Source: Bradyrhizobium barranii subsp. barranii (GTDB taxonomy: Bacteria; Pseudomonadota; Alphaproteobacteria; Rhizobiales; Xanthobacteraceae). Taken from it: a DNA stretch of 64,000 nt. The DNA lies in the NCBI RefSeq assembly GCF_017565645.3, contig NZ_CP086136.1:8539501-8603500 (forward strand), in the 5' to 3' direction. Positions 26,725 through 35,226 of the stretch are shown one piece after another (position 1 is the stretch's first letter; each line of letters opens with the position of its first letter). Below the pieces are notes generated by a model. It did not search any database, was not told the origin of the DNA, and saw only the letters and a program-made list of their open reading frames with translations. Both the position numbers and the translations under genes were made by a program.

Positions 26725-27078
26725 TCAACTGCGCGCGGCGATCGCGATCACCTCGATACGGAAGGCGGGATCGGCGAGCTCGACCTTGCCGCAGGCGCGG
26801 GTCGGCGTGTTGCCCGGCACGACCCAGGCATCATAGACCGCGTTCATGGCGTCGAAATCGTCCATGGTCTTGAGCCAGACCTGAACGCTGAGCAGGCGCG
26901 ATTTGTCGGTGCCGGCGCGCGCCAGCATGTCGTCGACCTTCGCCAGCGCCTCCTTGGTTTGCTGGGTGATATCGGCGGTCTTGGTGTCCGCCACCTGACC
27001 TGCGAGGAAAACGAGATCGCCGAACACGGAAGCGCGGCTGCGGCGGGCGTTCTGGTCGATGCGGGTGATATCCGACAT
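26725..27078 (-). CDS. RidA-family reactive imine deaminase
   Basis: A 117-residue RidA/YjgF/UK114 protein. GNTPTRACGKVELADP has the conserved arginine (Arg94, equivalent to Arg105 in E. coli RidA), and RIEVIAIAA the conserved glutamate. RidA hydrolyses enamine and imine intermediates to 2-oxoacids. Its place between a D-2-hydroxyacid dehydrogenase and an aminotransferase, in an operon with a DadA-like oxidase, is well suited to clearing imines made by that oxidase. Confidence 0.92.
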   Translation of the reverse strand: MSDITRIDQNARRSRASVFGDLVFLAGQVADTKTADITQQTKEALAKVDDMLARAGTDKSRLLSVQVWLKTMDDFDAMNAVYDAWVVPGNTPTRACGKVELADPAFRIEVIAIAARS

Positions 27079-27093
27079 GGGATGTCCTTAACT

Positions 27094-28011
27094 TTACTTG
27101 CCGGTGGCGATGATGCGGCGGCAGTGGTCGAGCGCAGCACCAATGAGGTTGTCGCTCGCCTCGGGCGTGCGGAACGCCGAATGCGCCGATAGCGTCACGT
27201 TCGGCAGTTTTGTCAGGGCATGACCGGCGGGCAGCGGCTCGACGGTGAAGACGTCGAGACCGGCGTGACCGATGTGGCCGGAGCGCAGCGCATCCAGCAT
27301 TGCGTCTTCATCGACCACAGCGCCGCGCGCCGTGTTGATCAGAATGCTGCCGGGGCGCATCTGCGCGATGCGCTCGCGCGACAGGAAACCCTTGGTCTCG
27401 TCGTTGAGCAAGAGATGCAGCGAGACGACGTGGCTCTCGGCGAGCAGCTTCTCCAGCGAGACGAACTCGACGCCGGGATGGCTCTTCGGCGTCCTGTTCC
27501 AGGCAATCACCTTCATGCCGCAGCCCGCCGCCATGCGCGCGGCTTCCGCCGCGATGCCGCCGAAACCGATCAGGCCGAGCGTCTTGCCGGTGAGCTGAAC
27601 CGCGTCACGGCGCAGCCAGTTGCCCTCGCGCATGCCGCGATCCATCTCGCCAAAGCTCTTCGCGGAAGCCCACATCAGCGCGATCGCGCATTCGGCAACC
27701 GCGGTGTCGCCATAACCCTTGATGGTGTGGACGGAGATGCCGCGCTCGGCGAGCTCTTCCGGATTCATGTAGCTGCGCGCGCCGGTGCCGAGGAAGACGA
27801 TGTGCTTCAGCTTCGCGCATTTCTCGGCAATCGTTGATGGCACCGCCGTGTGGTCGACGATCATGATCTCGGCATCGCCGAGCAGACCGGGCAGATCGTC
27901 GGGCTTGATCGAGGGATTGCGGTTGATGCCGACCGGCAGGCTCGCAGAGCGCAGCAGCTTGTCGGTCACCGCTGCCAGGGTCTCGTTCGCATCGACGAAT
28001 AGGGCGCGCAC
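27094..28011 (-). CDS. D-2-hydroxyacid dehydrogenase family protein
   Basis: A 305-residue D-isomer-specific 2-hydroxyacid dehydrogenase. The NAD-binding Rossmann motif is LGLIGFGGIAAEAARM (residues about 145-160). The catalytic Arg lies in NTARGAVVDE, the Glu in TVEPLP, and the His in LSAHSAF, in the usual order. It would interconvert a 2-oxoacid and a D-2-hydroxyacid. It is first in the operon running down to the racemase and is divergent from the amino-acid ABC transporter across a regulatory region with two inverted sites. Confidence 0.9.
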   Translation of the reverse strand: MRALFVDANETLAAVTDKLLRSASLPVGINRNPSIKPDDLPGLLGDAEIMIVDHTAVPSTIAEKCAKLKHIVFLGTGARSYMNPEELAERGISVHTIKGYGDTAVAECAIALMWASAKSFGEMDRGMREGNWLRRDAVQLTGKTLGLIGFGGIAAEAARMAAGCGMKVIAWNRTPKSHPGVEFVSLEKLLAESHVVSLHLLLNDETKGFLSRERIAQMRPGSILINTARGAVVDEDAMLDALRSGHIGHAGLDVFTVEPLPAGHALTKLPNVTLSAHSAFRTPEASDNLIGAALDHCRRIIATGK

Positions 28012-28050
28012 AGGCCTCTCCTTCAGCTCACTTCCATATTGCGTTCAGTC

Positions 28051-28194
28051 TTGTATTCAGACTTAAATGCAATTTACAACCCCTCCGCATCAGGAATTTT
28101 GCGCAATCCTGCCAAGATATTGGGCTCATTTCTGCCTTGCCGCCCAAATGGTCAGCAACTCGAAATACCGTATTGCATTTTATCCTGAATACAG
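28051..28194. promoter_or_regulatory. Paired inverted operator-like sites in a divergent promoter region
   Basis: TTGTATTCAG at 28051, continuing to AAATGCAAT at 28065-28073, is repeated in inverted form at 28170-28194 (TATTGCATTT then CCTGAATACAG). The two 25-base copies agree at 19 positions. The core CTGTATTCAG is itself nearly palindromic. The sites flank the divergent promoters of the dehydrogenase operon (minus) and amino-acid ABC operon (plus), so one dimeric regulator, most simply the GntR protein encoded at 21.0 kb, could control both. Confidence 0.55.
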
Positions 28195-28248
28195 AAATAG
28201 TCCAGCGGCCGGACACGATCCGACCCAGATTCCAGGGAGACAGAGACC

Positions 28249-29085
28249 ATGAATCGCAGGGATGCTCTCACCACCGTCGCGCTGGCAGGCGCAGCGATCG
28301 CCGCCGCGAGCGGCCCGGCCAAGGCCGATGCGCCGGCCTCCACGCTCGACCGCATCAAGAAGAATGGCGTGCTGCGCGTCGCCGTCATCGTCGGCCAGGA
28401 GCCTTACTTCCATAAGGACCTCGCCACCAACGAATGGTCGGGCGCCTGCATCGACATGGCCAAGGACATCGCCGGCAAGTTGGGGGCCAAGCTCGAGACG
28501 CTGGAATCGACCTGGGGCAACCAGATCCTCGACCTGCAGGCCGACAAGGTCGACCTCGCCTTCGCCGTGAACCCGACGCCGGAGCGCGCGCTCGTCATCG
28601 ACTTCTCGACGCCGATCCTGGTGCACTCCTTCACCGTCATCACCAAGAAGGGCTTTGCCAAGCCGCAGACCTGGGCCGAGCTCAACAAGCCCGAGGTCAA
28701 GATCGCCGTCGACATCGGCTCGACCCATGAGACGATCGCGCGCAGCTACTGTCCGAAGGCGACCATCCTCGGCTTCAAGAACCGCGACGAGGCGATCCTG
28801 GCGGTTGCGACCGGCCGCGCCGACTGCAACGTCTCGCTGGCCGTGCTCTCGGTCTCGACCCTGAAGAAGAATCCGAACCTCGGCGATCTCGCCATTCCGC
28901 GGCCGCTGCTGACGCTGCCGACCAACATGGGTATCCGCGCCGAGAGCGACCGCCGCTACAAGGATTTCCTCAGCGCCTGGGCCGACTACAACCGCGCGAT
29001 GGGCCAGACCCGCGAATGGATGCTCAAGGGTTTTGAGGCGGTCGGCCTCACCGCCGACGATCTCCCGCCCGAAGTGCAGTTCTGA
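28249..29085 (+). CDS. Polar amino-acid ABC transporter substrate-binding protein
   Basis: A 278-residue solute-binding protein family 3 member with a Tat-like leader (MNRRDALTTVALAGAAIAAA, cut near AKADA). The fold is clear from VAFAVNPTPERALVIDFSTP-type sequence near residues 103-125 and IAVDIGSTHETIA. It captures a polar amino acid or related anion in the periplasm. It opens an operon with one permease, one ATPase and a racemase homologue, divergent from the amino-acid-degrading operon, so the two sides probably serve the same compound. Confidence 0.92.
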   Translation: MNRRDALTTVALAGAAIAAASGPAKADAPASTLDRIKKNGVLRVAVIVGQEPYFHKDLATNEWSGACIDMAKDIAGKLGAKLETLESTWGNQILDLQADKVDLAFAVNPTPERALVIDFSTPILVHSFTVITKKGFAKPQTWAELNKPEVKIAVDIGSTHETIARSYCPKATILGFKNRDEAILAVATGRADCNVSLAVLSVSTLKKNPNLGDLAIPRPLLTLPTNMGIRAESDRRYKDFLSAWADYNRAMGQTREWMLKGFEAVGLTADDLPPEVQF

Positions 29086-29095
29086 CGGTCGATCG

Positions 29096-29758
29096 ATGTA
29101 CGTCTGGGACTTCGCGGCGCTCAAGCCGTATTGGGGCCTGATCTGCCAAGGGCTCCTGGTCACCGTGTATTACACGGTGACCACGGTGGTCGCGGGTCTC
29201 GCCATCGGACTGTTCGTCGGCATCCTGCGCACGACGGCACCGCGCTGGGTCACGGTGCCGTTGCGTCTCTATATCGAGGTGTTCCGCTGCACGCCGCTGC
29301 TGGTGCAGCTGATCTGGGTCTACTACGCCCTGCCCGTGCTGATCGGCGTCGACATGTCGCCGGCGATGGCCTGCTTCATCGCGCTGTCGCTCTATGCCGG
29401 CTCGTTCTATGCGGAAATCTTCCGCGGCGGCATCGAGGCCGTCGACACCGGCCAGTGGGAGGCTGGCCGTGCCATCGGCATGCGCCGCGGCAGGATCTTT
29501 CGCCGCATCGTGCTGCCGCAGGCAACCCAGGTGATGATCCCCTCCTTCATCAACCAGACCATCATGCAGCTCAAGAACACCTCGCTGGTGTCGGTGGTCG
29601 CGGTCGGCGACCTGCTTTACCAGGGCACGGTCATCACCGCGTCGAGCTACAAGCCGCTCGAGGTCTACACCACGATCGCCATACTTTATTTCGTCGTGCT
29701 GTTCCCGCTGACGCTGGTCGCCGACCGGGTCGAGCTGAAAATGGGAGCGCATCGATGA
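29096..29758 (+). CDS. Polar amino-acid ABC transporter permease
   Basis: A 220-residue HisM/GlnP-type inner-membrane protein with about five helices. [18 protein letters not shown] and [20 protein letters not shown] (the EAA loop contacting the ATPase) are diagnostic. ATG 29096 lies 10 bases after the binding-protein stop; an earlier in-frame codon would overlap that gene. Its end overlaps the ATPase gene by ATGA. Only one permease gene is present, so a homodimeric channel is expected. Confidence 0.92.
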   Translation: MYVWDFAALKPYWGLICQGLLVTVYYTVTTVVAGLAIGLFVGILRTTAPRWVTVPLRLYIEVFRCTPLLVQLIWVYYALPVLIGVDMSPAMACFIALSLYAGSFYAEIFRGGIEAVDTGQWEAGRAIGMRRGRIFRRIVLPQATQVMIPSFINQTIMQLKNTSLVSVVAVGDLLYQGTVITASSYKPLEVYTTIAILYFVVLFPLTLVADRVELKMGAHR

Positions 29759-30513
29759 GTGCTCTGATCGCTGACAACATCCACAAGGCGTTCGGCGACC
29801 ATGAGGTGCTCAAGGGCGTCTCGCTCTCGGTCGCCCGCGGCGAGGTCGTCACCCTGATCGGCGCCTCCGGCTCGGGCAAATCCACCTTCCTGCGCTGCCT
29901 GAACCTCCTGGAAATGCCGCAGCAGGGTGAGCTTGCCATCGGCACGCATAAATTCGCCTTCGGCAAGGGCATGCGCGCCGCCGGCGATGCGCAACTCGCG
30001 CTGCTTCGGCGCAGCGTCGGCATGGTGTTCCAGCACTTCAATCTGTTCCCGCACATGTCGGTGCTCGCCAACGTCACAGAGGGGCCGGTGCAGGTGAAGG
30101 GCATGGCGCGAAACGAAGCCGATGCGCTTGGCCGCGATCTGCTCGCGAAGGTCGGCCTCGCCGACAAGGCCGACGCCTTTCCGAGCCGCCTGTCCGGCGG
30201 CCAGAAGCAGCGCGTCGCGATCGCGCGTGCGCTCGCGATGAAGCCAGACGTGATGCTGTTCGACGAGCCGACCTCGGCGCTCGATCCCGAGCTTGTCGGC
30301 GAAGTCCTCTCCGTCATCCGCAGCCTTGCGAGCGAAGGCATGACCATGGTGCTGGTGACGCATGAGATGGCCTTCGCCGCCGACGTCTCCACCCGCGTCG
30401 GCTTCATGAACGACGGCATCATGGCCGAGATCGGCACGCCCGAAGAGACCATCCGCCAGCCCCGCAGCGAACGGCTGAAGGCGTTCCTGGCCCGGTTTCA
30501 CGAGACGCATTAG
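29755..30513 (+). CDS. Polar amino-acid ABC transporter ATP-binding protein
   Basis: A 252-residue GlnQ/HisP-type ATPase. Walker A is [14 protein letters not shown] (about residues 34-47), the signature [16 protein letters not shown] is near residue 145, Walker B is [16 protein letters not shown], and the switch His is in LVTHEMAFA. Start ATG 29755 overlaps the permease stop. It powers uptake by the adjacent binding protein and permease. Confidence 0.94.
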   Translation: MSALIADNIHKAFGDHEVLKGVSLSVARGEVVTLIGASGSGKSTFLRCLNLLEMPQQGELAIGTHKFAFGKGMRAAGDAQLALLRRSVGMVFQHFNLFPHMSVLANVTEGPVQVKGMARNEADALGRDLLAKVGLADKADAFPSRLSGGQKQRVAIARALAMKPDVMLFDEPTSALDPELVGEVLSVIRSLASEGMTMVLVTHEMAFAADVSTRVGFMNDGIMAEIGTPEETIRQPRSERLKAFLARFHETH

Positions 30514-30550
30514 ACTGCTGTCACGACCATCCTGGATCGGTGGGTAGATC

Positions 30551-31278
30551 ATGAAACTCCGCGGCGGCTTCACGAATTACGGCGAGACGATCGGCATCCT
30601 GATGCTCGATACCCGCTTCCCGCGCCCGCGCGGCGACATCGGCAATGCGCTCTCCTATGATTTCCCGGTGCGCTACAAAATCGTGCGCGGCGCACACGCC
30701 ACAAGAATCATGGGTGACCATCCCGATCCCGCCCTGCTCGAGCCGTTCATCGCGGCGGCCCGCGAGCTGGAAGCCGACGGCGTCAAGGCGATCACCACGA
30801 GCTGCGGCTTCCTCGCGCCATTCCAGAAACAGCTCGCGGCTGCCGTGAACATCCCGGTCTTCACCTCGAGCCTGATCCAGGCGCCGTTGATCCATGCCAT
30901 GCTGCCGCCGGGCAAGGTCATCGGCATCTTCACCGAACGCGGCCACCACATGAACGAGGGGCATTTCCGCGGTGTCGGCTGGTCGCCGGACGAGATCCCC
31001 GTCCAGATCCAGGGCATGAAGCCCGATGCGCAGTTTCCCGCAACCTACATTCTCGGCCGCGAGGAACTGGACACCGACGTGTGCGCGCCGAGATGATCGA
31101 GATGACGGAAGCCTTCATGGCGTCCTGCAAAAACCCGGGTGCGATCCTGTTCGAGTGCACCAACATGTGCCCGTTCTCGAAGGACGTTGCCGAAGTCTCA
31201 AACCTGCCCGTGTTCGACATCAACACGTTGATCAACTTCTTCTATCGCGCGGCCCATCCCGTGCCGTTCCTGCGCTGA
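30551..31278 (+). pseudogene. Aspartate/glutamate racemase family protein, frameshifted
   Basis: A second member of the racemase superfamily, related to the product of the 21.8 kb gene: GILMLDTRFPRPRGDIGNA here matches GILMLEARFPRIPGDMGNG there. The first frame (30551-31096) covers about 175 correct residues including ITTSCGFLAP, then ends CAPR-stop. The second frame (from about 31081) resumes RAEMIEMTEAFMAS and carries the other catalytic Cys in LFECTNMCPFSKD. Adding one base near 31081 restores a 242-residue protein (reading DVVRAEM at the join). Whether this is a real lesion or a sequence error cannot be told here. It ends the amino-acid ABC operon. Confidence 0.8.
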
Positions 31279-31320
31279 ACGAGCCCCGCTGCCCCTCGTT
31301 GCCGGCCGGAACGAGACGCG

Positions 31321-32091
31321 TCAGGGCGTGACGGACGCGTCGGCCTCCCTCCCCTCGCGCTGAACCCAACCCGTCGCAATCGCGCTTGCCCAGCTGAGCA
31401 TGCCTTTGCTGCGCGCCAGTGCGGCCATGGCCGAGGTGTCGTAGGGCACGTAGCGGATCGTCGCGGACCAGTCTGCGCCGGCATGCTCCAGAATCGCGTA
31501 GCACGCATGCGGCGTACCGACCTCGACCACGTAAGGAACGGGCGCCTTCCCGTCATAACCGGGCAAGCCGACGCTGCCGGGATTCACGACCAGACGTCCA
31601 TCCCTCAAACGCACCACGCGCGGAATGTGGGTGTGGGCGCACAGGATGATCTCGGCGTCGATCCCCTCAGCTTCAGCCTCGATCGCGTCGATGCCGCTCG
31701 GACGCGGGCAGCCGTCGTCGGCGATGTGGTCGAGCCAGAAAGCTGCGTCATCCCTTGGCGATCCATGGCACAGGAACACCCGTCCCTTGTACATGAGCGT
31801 GGACGGCATGCTTGCCATCCAGTCGAAGTGCTTGCGCGCGAGCTGACGGAAATCGCTGCGAGCGGAGCCGCCGGCCTGCCAGAGCTCGACGAGGATTCGA
31901 TCCTGGTCGCCCCGTATCGACGGAAAGCCCCTCGCCATCAACAGGTCCGCGGTCCTGGCTGCCTCGAGCGGGCCACTGACGTGGTCGCCGAGGTTCACGA
32001 CCTCAGCGATGCCGAGCATGGCAATGTCCGCAAGGACGGCTTCAAGTGCCGGACGATTCCCATGCACGTCCGCGATGGCAGCAAATCTCAT
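31321..32091 (-). CDS. Calcineurin-like metallophosphoesterase
   Basis: A 256-residue protein of the YfcE/MJ0936-type phosphodiesterase group. The metal-binding blocks are in order: AIADVHGN (Asp8, His10), VNLGDHVSGP, RGDQD, CHGSPRDD and CAHTHIP. It probably cleaves a phosphodiester or phosphomonoester in the cytoplasm. It stands alone on the minus strand between the racemase remnant and the GMC gene; no partner suggests a substrate. Confidence 0.88.
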   Translation of the reverse strand: MRFAAIADVHGNRPALEAVLADIAMLGIAEVVNLGDHVSGPLEAARTADLLMARGFPSIRGDQDRILVELWQAGGSARSDFRQLARKHFDWMASMPSTLMYKGRVFLCHGSPRDDAAFWLDHIADDGCPRPSGIDAIEAEAEGIDAEIILCAHTHIPRVVRLRDGRLVVNPGSVGLPGYDGKAPVPYVVEVGTPHACYAILEHAGADWSATIRYVPYDTSAMAALARSKGMLSWASAIATGWVQREGREADASVTP

Positions 32092-32299
32092 TTGGCCCCT
32101 CCCATTCGGAATGGCCGATCGTTCTCGCTATGCGGGGGATGCAGGACTGGCTAGTCAATTTAGCTACGTCTCTTTAGCTGCATTTGTAGAAGCGCCCGCA
32201 AGCTGAGGATCAAATCGGCGCTGGCAGAAGAATTACACGATCGTGGTTGCCAGGCAAGCAATGCGAGTTACGAACTGTCGCGGCAATGCCGACGTGACC

Positions 32300-32328
32300 T
32301 CGGGAAAATAACGCGCTACGTTTCCCGA
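32300..32328. promoter_or_regulatory. Inverted repeat upstream of the GMC oxidoreductase gene
   Basis: TCGGGAAA at 32300-32307 and TTTCCCGA at 32321-32328 are perfect 8-base inverted arms 13 bases apart, ending 25 bases before the GTG start. Candidate operator or mRNA leader hairpin. Nothing else is evident in the 262-base gap at 32092-32353. Confidence 0.4.
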
Positions 32329-32353
32329 ACAAGACCAAGAGGAAACGCCAATC

Positions 32354-34051
32354 GTGTACGACTTCATTATCGTCGGCGGCGGCTCGGCGGGGTCCGTGCT
32401 GGCCCACCGGCTCTCCGCAAAGAGCGCCAACAAGGTCCTGCTGTGCGAGGCCGGACAGGACACACCGCCCGGCAACGAGCCCGCCGAGATCAGGGACAGC
32501 TATCCGGGCACGGCCTATTTCGATCCCCGCTTCCACTGGACCGAACTCAAGGTCACGACCCAGATCGTCAGCCACAACAATCCGAACGAAGCGCGCCCTC
32601 CCCTGCGCAAATACGAGCAGGCGCGCGTGCTGGGCGGCGGCTCGTCGATCAACGGCCAGATGGCCAACCGCGGCGCACCGACCGACTACGATGAATGGGA
32701 CGCGCGGGGCGCCGACGGCTGGAGCTGGAACGACGTGTTGCTTTTCTTCAAGAAGGTCGAGCGCGACCTCGATTTCGACGGGCCGTACCACGGCAAGGAC
32801 GGTCGAATTCCGGTACGCAGAATTCCGCGTGAACACTGGACGCGGCATTCGCAGGCGTTCGCCGACGCCTTCCAGCAGGCCGGCCATCAGTTCGTGCCGG
32901 ACCAGAACGGCGAGTTCGTCGACGGCTATTTTCCGGTGACGCATTCCAATCAGGCCGAGCAACGCGTCTCCGCCGCGATGGGTTATCTCGATCGCGACAC
33001 GCGCAAGCGCGCCAATCTCACCATCTCCACCAACACGCAGGTCAGGGAGCTGCTGTTCGAAGGCACGCAATGCGTCGGCGTGAAGGCGATGGTCGACGGA
33101 CGGGAACAGGAATTCCGCGGCCGCGAGATCATCCTCTCCAGCGGCGCGATCCATTCGCCGGCGCATCTCCTGCGCGCCGGCATCGGCCCGGTCGGTCATC
33201 TCAAGGATATGGGCATTCCCGTCCTGATGGGGCTGGCAGGCGTCGGTCAGCGCCTGATGGATCATCCTTCTATTTCGCTGTCGTCCTTTGTCCGCCGGGG
33301 CGCGCGCATGAACGAGCACACCAGGCGCCACATGCAGCTTGGCCTGCGTTATTCATCCGGGCTGTCGGGCGTACCGAAGGGCGACATGTTCGTCGTCCTG
33401 CTCAGCAAATCGGCCTGGCACGCGGTCGGCGAGCAGATCGGCTCGCTGCTGACCTTCGTCAACAAGACCTATTCCGAGACCGGACAGGTCAAGCTCGCCT
33501 CGCGCGATCCCGCTGCCGAGCCGATCGTCGAGTTCAATCTGCTGTCCGACCGCCGCGATCTCGATCGCCTGATGAGCGGCTTCCGCAAGATGGCGGCCGT
33601 GCAGATGAGCGACGTGGTCAAGGCGGTGACGGACAAGCCGTTTCCGGCCGCCTATACGGACAAGGTGCGCAAGATCGGCGTGGTCAATACCAAGAACAGG
33701 ATCCTGACCAAGATCGCCGCGACCTTGATGGACGGGCCGGCGGCGCTGCGCCACTACCTGATCGACAATTTCGTCGTCGAAGGTTTCACCTTCGACCAGG
33801 TGATGAACGACGACGATGCGCTGGAAGCCTTCGTCCGCAAGGCGACCATCGGGGTGTGGCACGCCTCGTGCTCATGCCGCATGGGCCGGGCCGACGATCC
33901 GATGGCGGTGGTCGATAATCAAGGCCGCGTCAAAGGCGTTCAGGGCCTGCGCGTCGTCGACGCCTCGATCTTCCCCGTGGTGCCGTGCGCCAACACCAAT
34001 TTTCCGGTGCTGATGTCGGCGGAGAAGATCGCTGCGTCGATAATGCAGTGA
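32354..34051 (+). CDS. GMC-family FAD-dependent oxidoreductase
   Basis: A 565-residue glucose-methanol-choline oxidoreductase. DFIIVGGGSAGSVLAHRLS at residues 3-21 binds ADP; VLGGGSSINGQMANRG is the GMC signature 1. SGAIHSPAHLLRAGIGP is signature 2, and VWHASCSCRMG carries the active-site His, with NTNFPVLMSAE at the end. It starts at GTG 32354 behind AAGAGGAAA. Relatives oxidise choline, polyethylene glycol or other alcohols. No choline or betaine genes lie near, so the alcohol is unknown. Confidence 0.9.
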   Translation: MYDFIIVGGGSAGSVLAHRLSAKSANKVLLCEAGQDTPPGNEPAEIRDSYPGTAYFDPRFHWTELKVTTQIVSHNNPNEARPPLRKYEQARVLGGGSSINGQMANRGAPTDYDEWDARGADGWSWNDVLLFFKKVERDLDFDGPYHGKDGRIPVRRIPREHWTRHSQAFADAFQQAGHQFVPDQNGEFVDGYFPVTHSNQAEQRVSAAMGYLDRDTRKRANLTISTNTQVRELLFEGTQCVGVKAMVDGREQEFRGREIILSSGAIHSPAHLLRAGIGPVGHLKDMGIPVLMGLAGVGQRLMDHPSISLSSFVRRGARMNEHTRRHMQLGLRYSSGLSGVPKGDMFVVLLSKSAWHAVGEQIGSLLTFVNKTYSETGQVKLASRDPAAEPIVEFNLLSDRRDLDRLMSGFRKMAAVQMSDVVKAVTDKPFPAAYTDKVRKIGVVNTKNRILTKIAATLMDGPAALRHYLIDNFVVEGFTFDQVMNDDDALEAFVRKATIGVWHASCSCRMGRADDPMAVVDNQGRVKGVQGLRVVDASIFPVVPCANTNFPVLMSAEKIAASIMQ

Positions 34052-34072
34052 GGGCTAGCGACTGCCGGGCGG

Positions 34073-34546
34073 GTGGAGGGATCAATAGATTGCAGCATCC
34101 GCCCGGCGCGCGAAGAGGATAGCGGCGAAATCAGCGCCGTCATTCTGCGCGCACCGCGCGAGACAAATGCCAGGGATTACACAGACAAAATCATCGAGCG
34201 GGTCGAGCATAGCTTCAGCCCGACCGCCGTTCTGGAGCTGATCCGCAAACGCACGGTCCTTGTTGCCGCCCTTGGCGGCCGCGTCGTTGGAACGGCGAGC
34301 CTTGACGGAAGCGTCGTCCGCACGGTCTTCGTGGCTCCCGACGTTCAGGCGCAGGGGATCGGCAAGTTCCTGATGGCCGAGATCGAACGCATCGCGCGCG
34401 AGCGAAACATCGCTTTTTTGACCGTCCCATCTTCAGTCACCGCCGAATCCTTCTACGCCCGGCTCGGGTTCAAGGCCGTGCGCGACAGCTACTATGGCGA
34501 TGAGCGCACGATCATCATGGAGCGATCGCCCGCTGCCCCTATGTAG
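34073..34546 (+). CDS. GNAT-family N-acetyltransferase
   Basis: A 157-residue GNAT protein: the acetyl-CoA loop is in VFVAPDVQAQGIGKFLMAEI (residues about 87-106) and the C-terminal strand in AESFYARLGFKAVRDSYYG. It begins at GTG 34073, 21 bases after the GMC gene, so is probably co-transcribed. The gene overlaps the end of the convergent TetR gene by eight bases. Its acceptor is unknown. Confidence 0.85.
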   Translation: MEGSIDCSIRPAREEDSGEISAVILRAPRETNARDYTDKIIERVEHSFSPTAVLELIRKRTVLVAALGGRVVGTASLDGSVVRTVFVAPDVQAQGIGKFLMAEIERIARERNIAFLTVPSSVTAESFYARLGFKAVRDSYYGDERTIIMERSPAAPM

Positions 34547-35168
34547 GCTTGGATTGGCTCGCGGGCGGGAGGAACGGCCATGCCAACATTGCAAGTTCTA
34601 CGACACCGCGAAGCTCGCCGACAGTCGCGCCGGCTTGCGGCAAATTCATTATCGCCTGCAACACACCAAGGTAGTGCCACGCCAATCCCTCGATGTCCGC
34701 TGTCGCCGCCAATTCTCCACTTGCGACCGCCTCGCGTAAAATGCCGCCGAGGATCGCGCGCTGCCGCGTAAGTCCCTGCCGCGCGACCGACTGGCCTGCC
34801 GGAGGCAGGTCCACCATCTCAGCGCACGATCGGGCCAGCATGCATCCAGCGGGCCGCGCCGTCTTGCCCGCTCTGGGCAAGAATTCGTGCAACAGCGCTT
34901 CAAGCTGTTGGCGCTTCGTCTCGCCTCGAACGGCGCTCATGCGCCGCTCGACGCGCTCGATGTAAGCCGAAAGGACCTCTTCGAATAGCCCGTCCTTGTC
35001 TTGAAATCGCTTGTACATACTCGACCGCGACAAGCCCATCGCTGTCGTCAGTTGATCGATCGACGAAGCCGAATAGCCGTGACGCCAGAACACATCCATC
35101 GCGGAATTGATCACGGCATCGTCATCGAATTGGGGTTTTCCACTCATGCCATTCCCACTCGACATCAT
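34539..35168 (-). CDS. TetR-family transcriptional regulator
   Basis: A 209-residue TetR protein. The helix-turn-helix is SIDQLTTAMGLSRSSMYKRF (residues about 36-55), and a ligand domain resembling the TetR_C group of NmrA-linked repressors follows (ARPAGCMLARSCAEM). ATG 35168 is chosen because the operator palindrome begins exactly there; an ATG one codon later is also possible. It is divergent from an NmrA-type oxidoreductase gene 58 bases away, the usual layout of a repressor next to a quinone- or aldehyde-responsive target. Confidence 0.9.
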   Translation of the reverse strand: MMSSGNGMSGKPQFDDDAVINSAMDVFWRHGYSASSIDQLTTAMGLSRSSMYKRFQDKDGLFEEVLSAYIERVERRMSAVRGETKRQQLEALLHEFLPRAGKTARPAGCMLARSCAEMVDLPPAGQSVARQGLTRQRAILGGILREAVASGELAATADIEGLAWHYLGVLQAIMNLPQAGATVGELRGVVELAMLAWPFLPPASQSKPT

Positions 35169-35207
35169 GGAACGATCGTTCCAAGTATCTTGAACTGATC
35201 GTTCCAA
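35168..35207. promoter_or_regulatory. Double TetR operator between tetR and the NmrA-type gene
   Basis: TGGAACGATCGTTCCA at 35168-35183 is a perfect 16-base palindrome. A second copy, TGAACTGATCGTTCCA at 35191-35206, differs in the left arm. The two centres are about 23 bases apart, two turns of DNA, suitable for two TetR dimers. The site covers both divergent promoters and the tetR start codon. Confidence 0.75.
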
Positions 35208-35226
35208 GATACGGAAGGTTATTCGG

